Part shown: piece by piece, positions 17,636 to 30,500 of the stretch | Layout of the letters: every line of letters begins with the position of its first letter | How positions within the stretch are numbered: the first letter of the stretch is position 1 | NCBI RefSeq assembly: GCF_001956695.1 | Contig: NZ_CP019070.1 | Span: forward strand, 2,108,001 to 2,172,000 | DNA: 64,000 nt | Direction of reading: 5' to 3' | Source: Poseidonibacter parvus | GTDB taxonomy: Bacteria > Campylobacterota > Campylobacteria > Campylobacterales > Arcobacteraceae | Program-made: the position numbers and the translations under genes | The notes under the pieces: generated by a model | Seen by the model: only the letters and a program-made list of their open reading frames with translations | Told to the model about the DNA's origin: nothing | Database searches by the model: none

Positions 17636-18433
17636 ATGAAGAATTCTTTGTCAAGGGCATTACTTATATCAGGTCTATTAGTATTGTTTAGTGGTTGTAC
17701 ATTAAAAGATTATAAGCTTTTTCAAGTAGAAAAAAAAGAAGAAACTGTAATAACTAAAGTATCAAAAGAAGACTATGTAAAAGAAGTTGCATACGAAAGT
17801 AAAATTGCTGCAAATGATAGAGTATCTATTACTGTATATATACAGTCAGGTAAAGGCTCTCAACAAATGACTTCTATACTTACAAGCCAAAATACTAATA
17901 ATACTGAAGATGTAGATGACATTGGAATATTAGTAACACAAAAAGGAACAGTAAGACTTCCTTTGATAGGTAGTGTTAAGATATCTGGATTAACAGCTGA
18001 TGAAGCATCCGAAAAGCTTATAAGTTTATATAAACTTTATATAAGAAACCCTTATGTAACAACTGAAATAAAAAACCAAAGAGTTATAGTAATAGGTGAA
18101 GTTAAAAATCCTGGTGTTGTAGCTGTACAAAATGGTACAATGAACTTGATTGAAGCAATTGCTCAAAGAGGTGATTTAACTGATTATGCTTCTAGAAATA
18201 ATATCAAGATTATAAGAGGGGATTTAAGAAATCCAGATATTAGAAATATTGACCTTGCAAATTTAACTGCTTTAAATGACGGTAGTATGCTGTTAAAACC
18301 TAATGATATTATATATGTTCAGCCAACAGATTTAAAAGGTTATAATAGAGCCTTTAATGATATTGTTCCTTTCTGGAATATGCTATCAGCAATCCTAGAT
18401 CCATTTACACAAAGAAAAGAGTTAATACAATAA
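17636..18433 (+). CDS. Polysaccharide export lipoprotein (Wza-like)
   Basis: This is a 265-residue outer-membrane polysaccharide export protein. The N-terminal signal ends in the lipobox LFSGC (Cys21). NDRVSITVYIQSG begins the Poly_export domain and GTVRLPLIGSVKISGLTADEA is its conserved core. NQRVIVIGEVKNPG and AIAQRGDLTDYASRNNIKIIR form an SLBB domain. It is shorter than E. coli Wza and probably lacks the same C-terminal membrane helix. Its stop overlaps the kinase start by one base, giving a Wza-Wzc export pair. Confidence 0.92.
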   Translation: MKNSLSRALLISGLLVLFSGCTLKDYKLFQVEKKEETVITKVSKEDYVKEVAYESKIAANDRVSITVYIQSGKGSQQMTSILTSQNTNNTEDVDDIGILVTQKGTVRLPLIGSVKISGLTADEASEKLISLYKLYIRNPYVTTEIKNQRVIVIGEVKNPGVVAVQNGTMNLIEAIAQRGDLTDYASRNNIKIIRGDLRNPDIRNIDLANLTALNDGSMLLKPNDIIYVQPTDLKGYNRAFNDIVPFWNMLSAILDPFTQRKELIQ

Positions 18434-20784
18434 TGAGTAACATAATAAATGTTCAACAAAATGATGAAATAGACTTAAAACAAGTTTTTAAAATAATTAG
18501 CAGGTATAAATATATTATATTACTACTTGCTATTGTATTTACTATTGCTACTGCTGTTTTTGCATATACAAAGCCAAATATTTATGCTTCTTCTGCAACA
18601 ATAGAAATGCAAGAAGAACAAAGAGGATATAACAGTGCTGATGCTTTAAAACAAGCATTTACAGGTGGTGGAATAAATGTACAAAATCAAATCGAGATAT
18701 TAAAATCAAGATTTTTGGCAGAAAAAGCTCTTAAATCTTTAGATTTAAATACTAGATATTTTACAACTAAAAACTATAGAAAACATGAGTTTTATCAAAA
18801 TTCTCCTTTTGTAGTAGGGACTAAAGTTTTAGATAATATTATTTATGGAAAGAAGTTTATACTAACACCTATAAATGAAGATACTTTTAATCTTAAGATT
18901 CTTCCAACTTCAAAGTATTCAAAAAAAGGAATACTTGCTTTATTAGGTGTTTCACCTCTTAAAGAATATGATTTAATTTCTTATGATAAAAATCACAAAT
19001 ATGGTGAAGATATTAATACAGAATGGTTTGAAATAAAAATCAATCAAATATCTCAAATGGAAAATGAAACTTATTCTTTTCAGTTTATCCATCCTTCAAT
19101 TGCTGCTGATGTATTTTATAGTGGATTAAATGTATCACAAGTATCAGAATTAGCCTCAGTACTAAGAATATCTATACAAGATACAGTATCTACAAGAGCA
19201 AAAGACCTTTTAAATTCGTTATTTAAAGCATATTTAGATGAAGAAGTAAAAAGAAAAAGTGAAGTTGCTAATTTATCTTTAGCCTTTATCGATAAACAAT
19301 TAGAAGATATTAATCAAAGACTAAAAATATCTGAAAATAAACTAGAAGTTTATAAAGAATCAAATGATGTAATAAGCTTACCAGAAAAAGCAACTGCAAC
19401 TGCAAAAAATATTACAGAGTACGAAGCAAAACTTCAAGAGATAATCATTGAAGAGAATATTCTTAAAAATTTACAACAATATATTGTTTCGAATACTAAT
19501 CTTTCAGGATTAACTGTAGGATCTATTCAGTTTGCTGACCCTGCTCTTGCTGCTTTGATTACAAAGCTACATGAACTTTCAACACAAAAGGAATCTGTAC
19601 TAATTGACTATACAGAACTACACCCTGATGTTGAGAAGCTTAGTAAAACTATTGCGTCACTTAGAAGATCAATTAAAGCCTCTTTAAAATCAAATTTAAG
19701 ACAACTTAATCAAAGAAAAAAATCTATGAATAGACTTATTTCTAAATATACAAAATCTTTAGAAACACTTCCTAAACAAGAAAGAGAACTTACAAGATTA
19801 TCTAGACATTTTAATGTAAATGAAAAAGTTTATTCATTTCTACTTGAAAAGAGAGCTGAAACTGCTATTTTAAAATCATCAACTATTTCTAATGGTAGAA
19901 TTTTAGATGAGGCATTAAACTACCCTCAACCTATCAAACCTAAAAGAATGTTGATTGTTTTAGTTGGTATGATTTTAGGAATTATTTTTGGTTTAGCATA
20001 TGCATTTATCAAAGAGTTTTTAAATGATACTATTAAAAATACAGAAGAAATAGAAAGACTATCTTCTATTCCTATTTATGGGGTTATTCCATTAAATAAA
20101 AATAAAAAGATTGCAAATATCTTTTTTGAAGCATTTAGGTCAATACGTACTAACTTACAGTTTTTACCACAACATGAAAAAAGTAGAGTTATTACTATTA
20201 CTTCATCTGTATCAGGAGAAGGTAAAACTAATACTGCCGCAAAACTTGCAGAAGTAATTGCTAAGAGTAATAAGAAAGTTATAATCTTGGATTTAGATTT
20301 AAGAAAAGCTAGTGTACATAATGAATTTAATATTCCTAATAATATTGGGTTTAGTAACTATTTAACTAAACAAAATACTCTTGAAGAAGTTATCAAAAAA
20401 ACTTCTGAAGAAAACATTGATATTATTACAACTGGAGTATTACCTCCTAATCCTTCTGAATTAATACTTATGGATGAGACAAAAGATACAATTGAGTTAT
20501 TAAAACAAACTTATGATTATGTTATTATAGATACTCCACCTGTTGGACTAGTAACTGATGCGTTGATTTTGATGAACTATACTGATATTACATTCTTTAT
20601 TGTTAGAGCTAATTATACTAGAAAAGAGTTTATTAAAAATCTTGATAGACTTAGCAAAGAGCACTCACACAATCACATTGGTATGATATTAAACGGTGTT
20701 GAGATTGGTGATAAGTATGGATATGGTTATGGTGTTAGTTATGGATATGGTTATGGAAATGACAAATACTACAAAGGTAGATAA
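18433..20784 (+). CDS. Tyrosine-protein kinase / chain-length regulator (Wzc-like)
   Basis: This is a 783-residue inner-membrane BY-kinase. A Wzz domain starts near residue 10, with membrane segments near residues 27-47 and 506-526 flanking a long periplasmic region with coiled coils. The cytoplasmic kinase domain has SGEGKT (Walker A, about 594-599), IILDLDLRKA (Walker A') and YDYVIIDTPP (Walker B). The C-terminus holds eight Tyr within 24 residues in GYGYG-type repeats, the autophosphorylation cluster. It should control polymer length and export with the Wza-like protein. The adjacent PHP-type phosphatase is its likely antagonist. Confidence 0.95.
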   Translation: MSNIINVQQNDEIDLKQVFKIISRYKYIILLLAIVFTIATAVFAYTKPNIYASSATIEMQEEQRGYNSADALKQAFTGGGINVQNQIEILKSRFLAEKALKSLDLNTRYFTTKNYRKHEFYQNSPFVVGTKVLDNIIYGKKFILTPINEDTFNLKILPTSKYSKKGILALLGVSPLKEYDLISYDKNHKYGEDINTEWFEIKINQISQMENETYSFQFIHPSIAADVFYSGLNVSQVSELASVLRISIQDTVSTRAKDLLNSLFKAYLDEEVKRKSEVANLSLAFIDKQLEDINQRLKISENKLEVYKESNDVISLPEKATATAKNITEYEAKLQEIIIEENILKNLQQYIVSNTNLSGLTVGSIQFADPALAALITKLHELSTQKESVLIDYTELHPDVEKLSKTIASLRRSIKASLKSNLRQLNQRKKSMNRLISKYTKSLETLPKQERELTRLSRHFNVNEKVYSFLLEKRAETAILKSSTISNGRILDEALNYPQPIKPKRMLIVLVGMILGIIFGLAYAFIKEFLNDTIKNTEEIERLSSIPIYGVIPLNKNKKIANIFFEAFRSIRTNLQFLPQHEKSRVITITSSVSGEGKTNTAAKLAEVIAKSNKKVIILDLDLRKASVHNEFNIPNNIGFSNYLTKQNTLEEVIKKTSEENIDIITTGVLPPNPSELILMDETKDTIELLKQTYDYVIIDTPPVGLVTDALILMNYTDITFFIVRANYTRKEFIKNLDRLSKEHSHNHIGMILNGVEIGDKYGYGYGVSYGYGYGNDKYYKGR

Positions 20785-20791
20785 ATAAGAT

Positions 20792-20828
20792 TAAGAATCA
20801 AATAAAGTTATTCTTTATTTGGTTCTTA
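20792..20828. terminator. Hairpin between convergent wzc-like and phosphatase genes
   Basis: TAAGAATCAAATAAAG pairs with CTTTATTTGGTTCTTA around a 5-base loop, a 16-base stem with one mismatch or wobble. It overlaps the last codons of the phosphatase gene and follows the kinase stop by 7 bases. It lacks a strong T run, so termination may be partial. Confidence 0.55.
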
Positions 20829-21538
20829 TCAAATACCTCTTTTAATTTACTCGTTTGAGTAAACTCTTTCAAAGAATCAAAATACTTCATTGCATGAATA
20901 TCGCTTCCTACAAAATCTACTAAATGATTATCCACTAAATATTGAGCAGCTTTTTTAGGTTTTTTACCATAGAAGCTGTTTAAGGAATTTAAATTTATTT
21001 GAAATAATAAGCCTAAGTCTTTTAAACTATTGTATCTACTTAAATCTGAAGAGTAATAAGTATATCTTTCGGGATGAGCTAGAACTGGTTTATAACCTGC
21101 AGATAAAAGCTCAAATATCACTTGTTCTATTCCAAAAGGTTTTGTGGTATATGAAAACTCAAATAAAACATAATTATCACCAAATGTTAATAAATCTTTT
21201 GCTCTTATTAAATCAATAAAATGTTCGTCATAGTAATACTCTGCTGCCATTTCAAATATGATATCAATATTTTGTTTACGTAATTCTTCTTTTACTTGAT
21301 TGTAACCTAGTGTAATAGTTTCTTTTGTATTTGGAAATCGGTGGCTCATTATATGAGGTGTAGTGATAATCTTTTTATATCCTAGGGATTGCATTTCTTT
21401 TATAATTGAAATACTTTCATCAAGAGTTTTAACACCATCGTCAATAGATGGTATTAAGTGAGAGTGAATATCTGTTGTATAACATTCCCAAAGGTGATGT
21501 TTTTTATTTTTTATTTTTGAAAATAATTTTGAAAACAT
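20798..21538 (-). CDS. PHP-family tyrosine-protein phosphatase (CpsB/YwqE-like)
   Basis: This is a 246-residue metal-dependent phosphatase of the polymerase-and-histidinol-phosphatase fold. DIHSHLIPSIDDG gives the HxH metal site, ITTPHIM, LAHPERYTYY and GSDIHAM the other metal-binding loops. Family members (CpsB, YwqE) dephosphorylate bacterial tyrosine kinases of capsule systems. It faces the Wzc-like kinase gene, so it probably resets that kinase, in place of the low-molecular-weight Wzb of enterobacteria. An AAAGGA site precedes the ATG. It lies downstream of the adhesin gene on the same strand, 41 bases away. Confidence 0.9.
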   Translation of the reverse strand: MFSKLFSKIKNKKHHLWECYTTDIHSHLIPSIDDGVKTLDESISIIKEMQSLGYKKIITTPHIMSHRFPNTKETITLGYNQVKEELRKQNIDIIFEMAAEYYYDEHFIDLIRAKDLLTFGDNYVLFEFSYTTKPFGIEQVIFELLSAGYKPVLAHPERYTYYSSDLSRYNSLKDLGLLFQINLNSLNSFYGKKPKKAAQYLVDNHLVDFVGSDIHAMKYFDSLKEFTQTSKLKEVFDKNQIKNNFI

Positions 21539-21552
21539 TTTTTTTCCTTTTG

Positions 21553-21581
21553 AAGTATTAGACTTTTAAAGTCTAATACTT
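21553..21581 (-). terminator. Strong hairpin at the end of the giant adhesin gene
   Basis: AAGTATTAGACTT and its exact complement form a 13-base stem with a 3-base loop, touching the adhesin stop codon. No T run follows on the - strand, and the phosphatase ribosome site comes right after it. It may act as a partial terminator or 3'-end stabiliser rather than a full stop. Confidence 0.5.
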
Positions 21582-24500
21582 ATGGTACTTCTACAGTTAT
21601 TGTATCTTCTATTAGAAGTTTTAAAGATTGATCATCTTTACTTGAATAATAAACATTGAAACCATCTTCTTGGTATGGAACTCCATCATTCATCATAGCT
21701 TGAGACCAATTTTGAGAAGGATCTAGTTCGATACTATCTACATCATCTCCAAATATTTTAAGTGTATTATCTTCATCTGTTAATGATATAAACTCATCAA
21801 GTGTAAAGTTACTTAAGATATGTGCAGCATCATTTGCACCTGTGTCAATATTTTCAATATTATAAACTGATACATTTTCTAACAATGATGCTAAATCTAA
21901 GCTTGAACCTTCACCACTTAAATCTAATGTATCTTCACCATCGTTTGCATCTATATATCTTGTAGGTGAATCATCATTTAAAACAATGATATCATCTTCT
22001 TCTGATAAAACTTCTGTATTATCTCCAATTACAGTAGTAAAATCTTCTCTACCTTCATTATAGCTTTCAACTTTTGTGATTACATTTACTTCACTTTCTA
22101 GGTTTGTTATTGTAATTTCATTATTAAATGATTCAACTATATTATTTGAATCAATATCATTACTATCAATTGTAAAATAGTAATCAGCTGGTGCATCATC
22201 TAAATAAACTGGATATTCATAGTTCTCATTATTTTCAACTTCTGCTAATAATGTTTGAATTGATTCTACAGAAATAGAATCTCCATAGTACCAAACTCCC
22301 TGTTCTTGTGAAACTCCAGGAACTTCAATTTCTGTTTTATAAATTTGTTCATTTTCTTCTTTATATACTATTGTTCCTTCGTTAGTAATTTCTACAATTA
22401 AATAATCTTGTCCATTAATTATCTCAGTACGCCACCCTCCGTCTGTAATACTTAAACTAAATGTATTGTAAATAGTTCCATTAGAATTTAACTTATATGC
22501 ATTATTTTCTGTATAAATAGATGTAAAGTCTTCTGGGTTAAGTAATTTTGATTCGAAATCTATTAAATTATTAGATTCAAATCTTTCAGTCCACCAATCA
22601 TCAATATTATCTATAGTTGGTACCTCAAGTGTTTTAAATGTAACATCAACTTGATATAAACCATATAAACTTACATCTATACCATTTATATTTGTAACTT
22701 GTCTTGCCTCACCAAAAATTAATTCGTCTTTACCCCATGTTCCTTGAGCTTCTAAAGTCCCGTTGTTATCGCTATCAGTTAAAATTATGTTTTCAATAGC
22801 AGGTTCTTCATCTGCTTCATATTGAGTATCTACTAATGTACCATTGTCAAAATCAAGTTTTTCAACATACATCTCACCCTCTTCAAAACCAAAATCATAA
22901 AGTGTTTGAGTACTAGTAAGTGTTGGTGCTATAAAAGAGTTATCTTCATCTCCTGATGTTAATACAACTCCATCATATGTAATATTTACATTATCAGGTT
23001 GTGTTGCAGCTTTTGCTTCAATTACATTGCCTGCAAATTCTAAAGTAGAATCTGCTGTTGCACCATCTACAAAAATATTTATAGTTCTTATATAATTTGT
23101 TTCATTAATATTAGAATCTAATGTAAAAGTTCTACTGCCATCCATAGTAAATTCTGAAAGTTCTGAATCGATATATAAAGAATTATCATTGTTATTACCA
23201 GAATCAATAGGTGTAGCTACAGTTTTTTCTATATTAGTAATCATAGTATCACTTGAAATAGTAAGTTTATATGGTCCACTATCAGTATCATTTTCATTGA
23301 AACCATTTATAATATCTTCTTCAGATAAAGGATATGTACCAACAACTAATGTATAATCACCAGAAGCTAAATTATCTATTGAAAGTAAAGAATCTAAGCT
23401 TGAAGTTGAGCCATCTTCTCTACTGATATCTGAGAAAGAATCATCATTAGAATCAATTAATGATTCAGAATTAAATACACCTGTATTATTATATAAATAT
23501 ATATATGAATCTATTGGTTCTTGTACATTATTACCATTTATATCAATATATGAAGTAACTTCATCTTCTAAAACAACTTCGTCTTCCAAATTAATTTCAT
23601 CGTCATAATCACTTTCTTCAGTTAAAATATTAAATAATATCCGCCCTCCATTATGTGTGAAATTAATATAATCTATACTATTACCATTTATCTCTCTATA
23701 TGATGTAATTTCTCCATTTACTTCAGTAGAATATGCAAAAGATGGATTAATAATAACTTCATCCGTAACCCCACCAATTGTTACATTTACTGTTTGTTCT
23801 TCACTATATGCTATTCCATCATATGCTCTTACTTTAAACGTTGCATCTATTGAGTCTGTTGTATTTAATGCATCTATTTCTTCACTATAGATTATTAAAT
23901 CCCCTACTTCTGCTCCACTTGGCATTGAGCCTATATTTGTTGTTGTTACTTGGAATACTCCGTTTGTATTTGTACTTGTGATATCTATTCCATCTTGTGC
24001 AAACGTTGAGCTATCTGTTGTTAATGACATCCCTACTATTTCATCATCTACATCTGTTATATCTAATGTATCTAACACTGTTTGTAATTTTATTAATTGG
24101 TAGTAACTATTATTTGTTGAGTTATCTGAGAAGTCTATTTCATTTAATGTTAACAATGAGCTTTCTGCTGTTATTTCTGGTGCATCATTTGTTCCATCTA
24201 TTGTTACATTTACTATTTGTTCTTCACTATATGCTATTCCATCATATGCTCTTACTTTAAACGTTGCATCTATTGAGTCTGTTGTATTTAATGCATCTAT
24301 TTCTTCACTATAGATTATTAAATCCCCTACTTCTGCTCCACTTGGCATTGATCCTATATTTGTTGTTGTTACTTGGAATACTCCGTTTGTATTTGTACTT
24401 GTGATATCTATTCCATCTTGTGCAAACGTTGAGCTATCTGTTGTTAATGACATCCCTACTATTTCATCATCTACATCTGTTATATCTAATGTATCTAACA

Positions 24501-27500
24501 CTGTTTGTAATTTTATTAATTGGTAGTAACTATTATTTGTTGAGTTATCTGAGAAGTCTATTTCATTTAATGTTAACAATGAGCTTTCTGCTGTTATTTC
24601 TGGTGCATCATTTGTTCCATCTATTGTTACATTTACTATTTGTTCTTCACTATATGCTATTCCATCATATGCTCTTACTTTAAACGTTGCATCTATTGAG
24701 TCTGTTGTATTTAATGCATCTATTTCTTCACTATAGATTATTAAATCCCCTACTTCTGCTCCACTTGGCATTGAGCCTATATTTGTTGTTGTTACTTGGA
24801 ATACTCCGTTTGTATTTGTACTTGTGATATCTATTCCATCTTGTGCAAACGTTGAGCTATCTGTTGTTAATGACATCCCTACTATTTCATCATCTACATC
24901 TGTTATATCTAATGTATCTAACACTGTTTGTAATTTTATTAATTGGTAGTAACTATTATTTGTTGAGTTATCTGAGAAGTCTATTTCATTTAATGTTAAC
25001 AATGAGCTTTCTGCTGTTATTTCTGGTGCATCATTTGTTCCATCTATTGTTACATTTACTGTTTGTTCTTCACTATATGCTATTCCATCATATGCTCTTA
25101 CTTTAAACGTTGCATCTATTGAGTCTGTTGTATTTAATGCATCTATTTCTTCACTATAGATTATTAAATCCCCTACTTCTGCTCCACTTGGCATTGATCC
25201 TATATTTGTTGTTGTTACTTGGAATACTCCGTTTGTATTTGTACTTGTGATATCTATTCCATCTTGTGTAAATGTTGAGCTATCTGTTGTTAATGATATC
25301 CCTACTATTTCATCATCTACATCTGTTATATCTAATGTATCTAACACTGTTTGTAATTTTATTAATTGGTAGTAACTATTATTTGTTGAGTTATCTGAGA
25401 AGTCTATTTCATTTAATGTTAACAATGAGCTTTCTGCTGTTATTTCTGGTGCATCATTTGTTCCATCTATTGTTACATTTACTGTTTCTATATTTGTTTC
25501 TGAACTATTTGTACTATAATCAAAAGTAAATTTTATAGATTGATCTTCTTGCATACTATTGAATAATGGACTTGATATTGTATAGTTTCCATCTGTTTGT
25601 ACATCTATAAATAATAAATTCTCTTCTTCTAGTTTATCTACATATGATTGTGTTACTTCACCTTCAACTGTTATTTCACCTGTTGCTACATCTACTGTTA
25701 CTTCTTCAAAACTATTTAGATATGTTACTAACGTTGACACACTTGGTGCTGCTAATATTCCAGCTGCTACATTTTGAAGTGTTGCATATTCTGATATTAC
25801 TGTTGCTATTAATGGGTTTGAGATAGCTTGTGTAAATTCTGCTTTTAAGAATGCTAATGATTCTGCTGTATCTGCGTTTACTGCTGCGACGATTGCACTT
25901 TGTGTTGTTGTTAATTTTATTATTAAATTACCTAAGTATTCAAAATTTGGTATTTCATCTTGTCCACTTGGTACTGTTAATATTCCTTGGTAAACATAAT
26001 CTGTTATAGGATTATCTATTAAGTCATTTTCATTAATAACATTTGAATTTTCTAATAATGAAGATAATAAAGAGAAAGATGTAAATGAAGGTGTAGATGT
26101 AGATTCAAGTCCTGTTTCTCCATCTATTAATAAGCTAATTGTTTTTATACTTGATTCATTTACTCCATCATTTGCTATATAATCAAATTTTAATTCTGCA
26201 CTTTGATTATCATCCATACTATTGAATAATGGACTTGATATTGTATAGTTTCCATCTGTTTGTACATCTATAAATAATAAGTTCTCTTCTTCTAATTTAT
26301 TTACATATGATTGTGGTACTTCACCTTCAACTGTTATTTCACCTGTTGTTACATCTACTGTTACTTCTTCAAAACTATTTAGATATGTTACTAACGTTGA
26401 CACACTTGGTGCTGCTAATATTCCAGCTGCTACATTTTGAAGTGTTGCATATTCTGATATTACTGTTGCTATTAATGGGTTTGAGATAGCTTGTGTAAAT
26501 TCTGCTTTTAAGAATGCTAATGATTCTGCTGTATCTGCGTTTACTGCTGCGACGATTGCACTTTGTGTTGTTGTTAATTTTATTATTAAATTACCTACAT
26601 ATTCAAAGTTTACTGTATCATTTAAATCTGCATCTATTCCTGTTAATAATCCTGAGTAATTATAGTTTGGTACTAATAATGAATCATTTAAATCATTTTC
26701 GTTTACAACATTTGTTACATCTTCTATTATTGGTGCATCATTAGCTCCTGTAACTGTTAAACTTACTGTTTTTATATTTGATTCATTTACTCCATCATTT
26801 GCTATATAATCAAATTTTAATTCTGCACTTTGATTATCATCCATACTATTAAATAATGGACTTGATATTGTATAGTTTCCATCTGTTTGTACATCTATAA
26901 ATAATAAGTTCTCTTCTTCTAGTTTATTTACATATGATTGTGGTACTTCACCTTCAACTGTTATTTCACCTGTTGTTACATCTACTGTTACTTCTTCAAA
27001 ACTATTTAGATATGTTACTAACGTTGACACACTTGGTGCTGCTAATATTCCAGCTGCTACATTTTGAAGTGTTGCATATTCTGATATTACTGTTGCTATT
27101 AATGGGTTTGAGATAGCTTGTGTAAATTCTGCTTTTAAGAATGCTAATGATTCTGCTGTATCTGCGTTTACTGCTGCGACGATTGCACTTTGTGTTGTTG
27201 TTAATTTTATTATTAAATTACCTACATATTCAAAGTTTACTGTATCATTTAAATCTGCATCTATTCCTGTTAATAATCCTGAGTAATTATAGTTTGGTAC
27301 TAATAATGAATCATTTAAATCATTTTCGTTTACAACATTTGTTACATCTTCTATTATTGGTGCATCATTAGCTCCTGTAACTGTTAAACTTACTGTTTTT
27401 ATATTTGATTCATTTACTCCATCATTTGCTATATAATCAAATTTTAATTCTGCACTTTGATTATCATCCATACTATTAAATAATGGACTTGATATTGTAT

Positions 27501-30500
27501 AGTTTCCATCTGTTTGTACATCTATAAATAATAAGTTCTCTTCTTCTAGTTTATTTACATATGATTGTGGTACTTCACCTTCAACTGTTATTTCACCTGT
27601 TGTTACATCTACTGTTACTTCTTCAAAACTATTTAGATATGTTACTAACGTTGACACACTTGGTGCTGCTAATATTCCAGCTGCTACATTTTGAAGTGTT
27701 GCATATTCTGATATTACTGTTGCTATTAATGGGTTTGAGATAGCTTGTGTAAATTCTGCTTTTAAGAATGCTAATGATTCTGCTGTATCTGCGTTTACTG
27801 CTGCGACGATTGCACTTTGTGTTGTTGTTAATTTTATTATTAAATTACCTAAGTATTCAAAGTTTATTGTATCACTTTGAATATCTGTTCCTGTTAATAA
27901 TCCTGCGTAAGTAAAGTCTTCGACAAGAGCATTATCTATTAAATCATTCTCATTTACTAGATTTGTTACATTTTCTATAATTGGTGCTGTTTGTGATTCT
28001 TGTGCCTGAGTAACTGATCCTACTGTAGCTTCATTTACTCTCATTTGGAATACTTCTCCTGTTGAATTACTAACAGCTGTAGTTGTATTACCACTTAAAA
28101 TACCAGCTTCTAACTCATTTTCTGTTTCTTCTGCAGCTATTTGTTTTTTTGCTAAATTTTCAAATGCTTCTACTACATTTATTGTATCAGTTGTTGAATT
28201 TATTATTGCAGTATTTGTATTTACAATTATTGTCAGTATATCAGTTTTAATACTATCACTTATAGTTGTATTTGATGTAGTTAATGCATTTGTTATTAAT
28301 GTATCTATACTTGAACTACTTGTAAAATCAAGATTACCTAATATTATCATTTTTGCTATTTCTTGAGAAATAATATCAGAAGCATCTCTTTCATTAGTTC
28401 CATCTAATGCTACGGCTAATTGTCCTATTGTATTATTAATTGTTACATTTAGTGTTTGAAAAGATACATTATTATTTACAATTGTTGAATCTTCAGAACT
28501 TATTGCTGTTGCTATTGGATCTGCTTGTAAGTCTACACTTGAATCAATATTAAGATTATTATAAATTAATGTTTTTGCTTCAGTTAAAGTTTTACCTTCA
28601 TTCATTAAATCTACTAATAAACTTGTTATTGGGTTTAGTACTGTTGATCCCTCAGGTGCTTTATATATACCTTCAAAAGCTAAACCTGTTGAAATATCTG
28701 TTCCACCATAACCTATAACTGTTCCACTTAAATCGCCACCAACTAGAGTGAAATTTCCTATCTCATCTGTAAGAGTATGTGTTTCAGTACCACTTATAGT
28801 TTTATCTCCATCTAAATCACTTAATACTGTCATCCCTGTAATATAACCATCAATACTAGTACCTGATAGCGTATCCGTAACCCCACCAATTGTTACATTT
28901 ACTATTTGTTCTTCACTATATGCTATTCCATCATATGCTCTTACTTTAAACGTTGCATCTATTGAGTCTGTTGTATTTAATGCATCTATTTCTTCACTAT
29001 AGATTATTAAATCCCCTACTTCTGCTCCACTTGGCATTGATCCTATATTTGTTGTTGTTACTTGGAATACTCCGTTTGTATTTGTACTTGTGATATCTAT
29101 TCCATCTTGTGCAAACGTTGAGCTATCTGTTGTTAATGACATCCCTACTATTTCATCATCTACATCTGTTATATCTAATGTATCTAACACTGTTTGTAAT
29201 TTTATTAATTGGTAGTAACTATTATTTGTTGAGTTATCTGAGAAGTCTATTTCATTTAATGTTAACAATGAGCTTTCTGCTGTTATTTCTGGTGCATCAT
29301 TTGTTCCATCTATTGTTACATTTACTATTTGTTCTTCACTATATGCTATTCCATCATATGCTCTTACTTTAAACGTTGCATCTATTGAGTCTGTTGTATT
29401 TAATGCATCTATTTCTTCACTATAGATTATTAAATCCCCTACTTCTGCTCCTACTGGCATTGATCCTATATTTGTTGTTGTTACTTGGAATACTCCGTTT
29501 GTATTTGTACTTGTGATATCTATTCCATCTTGTGCAAACGTTGAGCTATCTGTTGTTAATGACATCCCTACTATTTCATCATCTACATCTGTTATATCTA
29601 ATGTATCTAACACTGTTTGTAATTTTATTAATTGGTAGTAACTATTATTTGTTGAGTTATCTGAGAAGTCTATTTCATTTAATGTTAACAATGAGCTTTC
29701 TGCTGTTATTTCTGGTGCATCATTTGTTCCATCTATTGTTACATTTACTATTTGTTCTTCACTATATGCTATTCCATCATATGCTCTTACTTTAAACGTT
29801 GCATCTATTGAGTCTGTTGTATTTAATGCATCTATTTCTTCACTATAGATTATTAAATCCCCTACTTCTGCTCCTACTGGCATTGATCCTATATTTGTTG
29901 TTGTTACTTGGAATACTCCGTTTGTATTTGTACTTGTGATATCTATTCCATCTTGTGCAAACGTTGAGCTATCTGTTGTTAATGACATCCCTACTATTTC
30001 ATCATCTACATCTGTTATATCTAATGTATCTAACACTGTTTGTAATTTTATTAATTGGTAGTAACTATTATTTGTTGAGTTATCTGAGAAGTCTATTTCA
30101 TTTAATGTTAACAATGAGCTTTCTGCTGTTATTTCTGGTGCATCATTTGTTCCATCTATTGTTACATTTACTGTTTGTTCTTCACTATATGCTATTCCAT
30201 CATATGCTCTTACTTTAAACGTTGCATCTATTGAGTCTGTTGTATTTAATGCATCTATTTCTTCACTATAGATTATTAAATCCCCTACTTCTGCTCCTAC
30301 TGGCATTGATCCTATATTTGTTGTTGTTACTTGGAATACTCCGTTTGTATTTGTACTTGTGATATCTATTCCATCTTGTGCAAACGTTGAGCTATCTGTT
30401 GTTAATGACATCCCTACTATTTCATCATCTACATCTGTTATATCTAATGTATCTAACACTGTTTGTAATTTTATTAATTGGTAGTAACTATTATTTGTTG

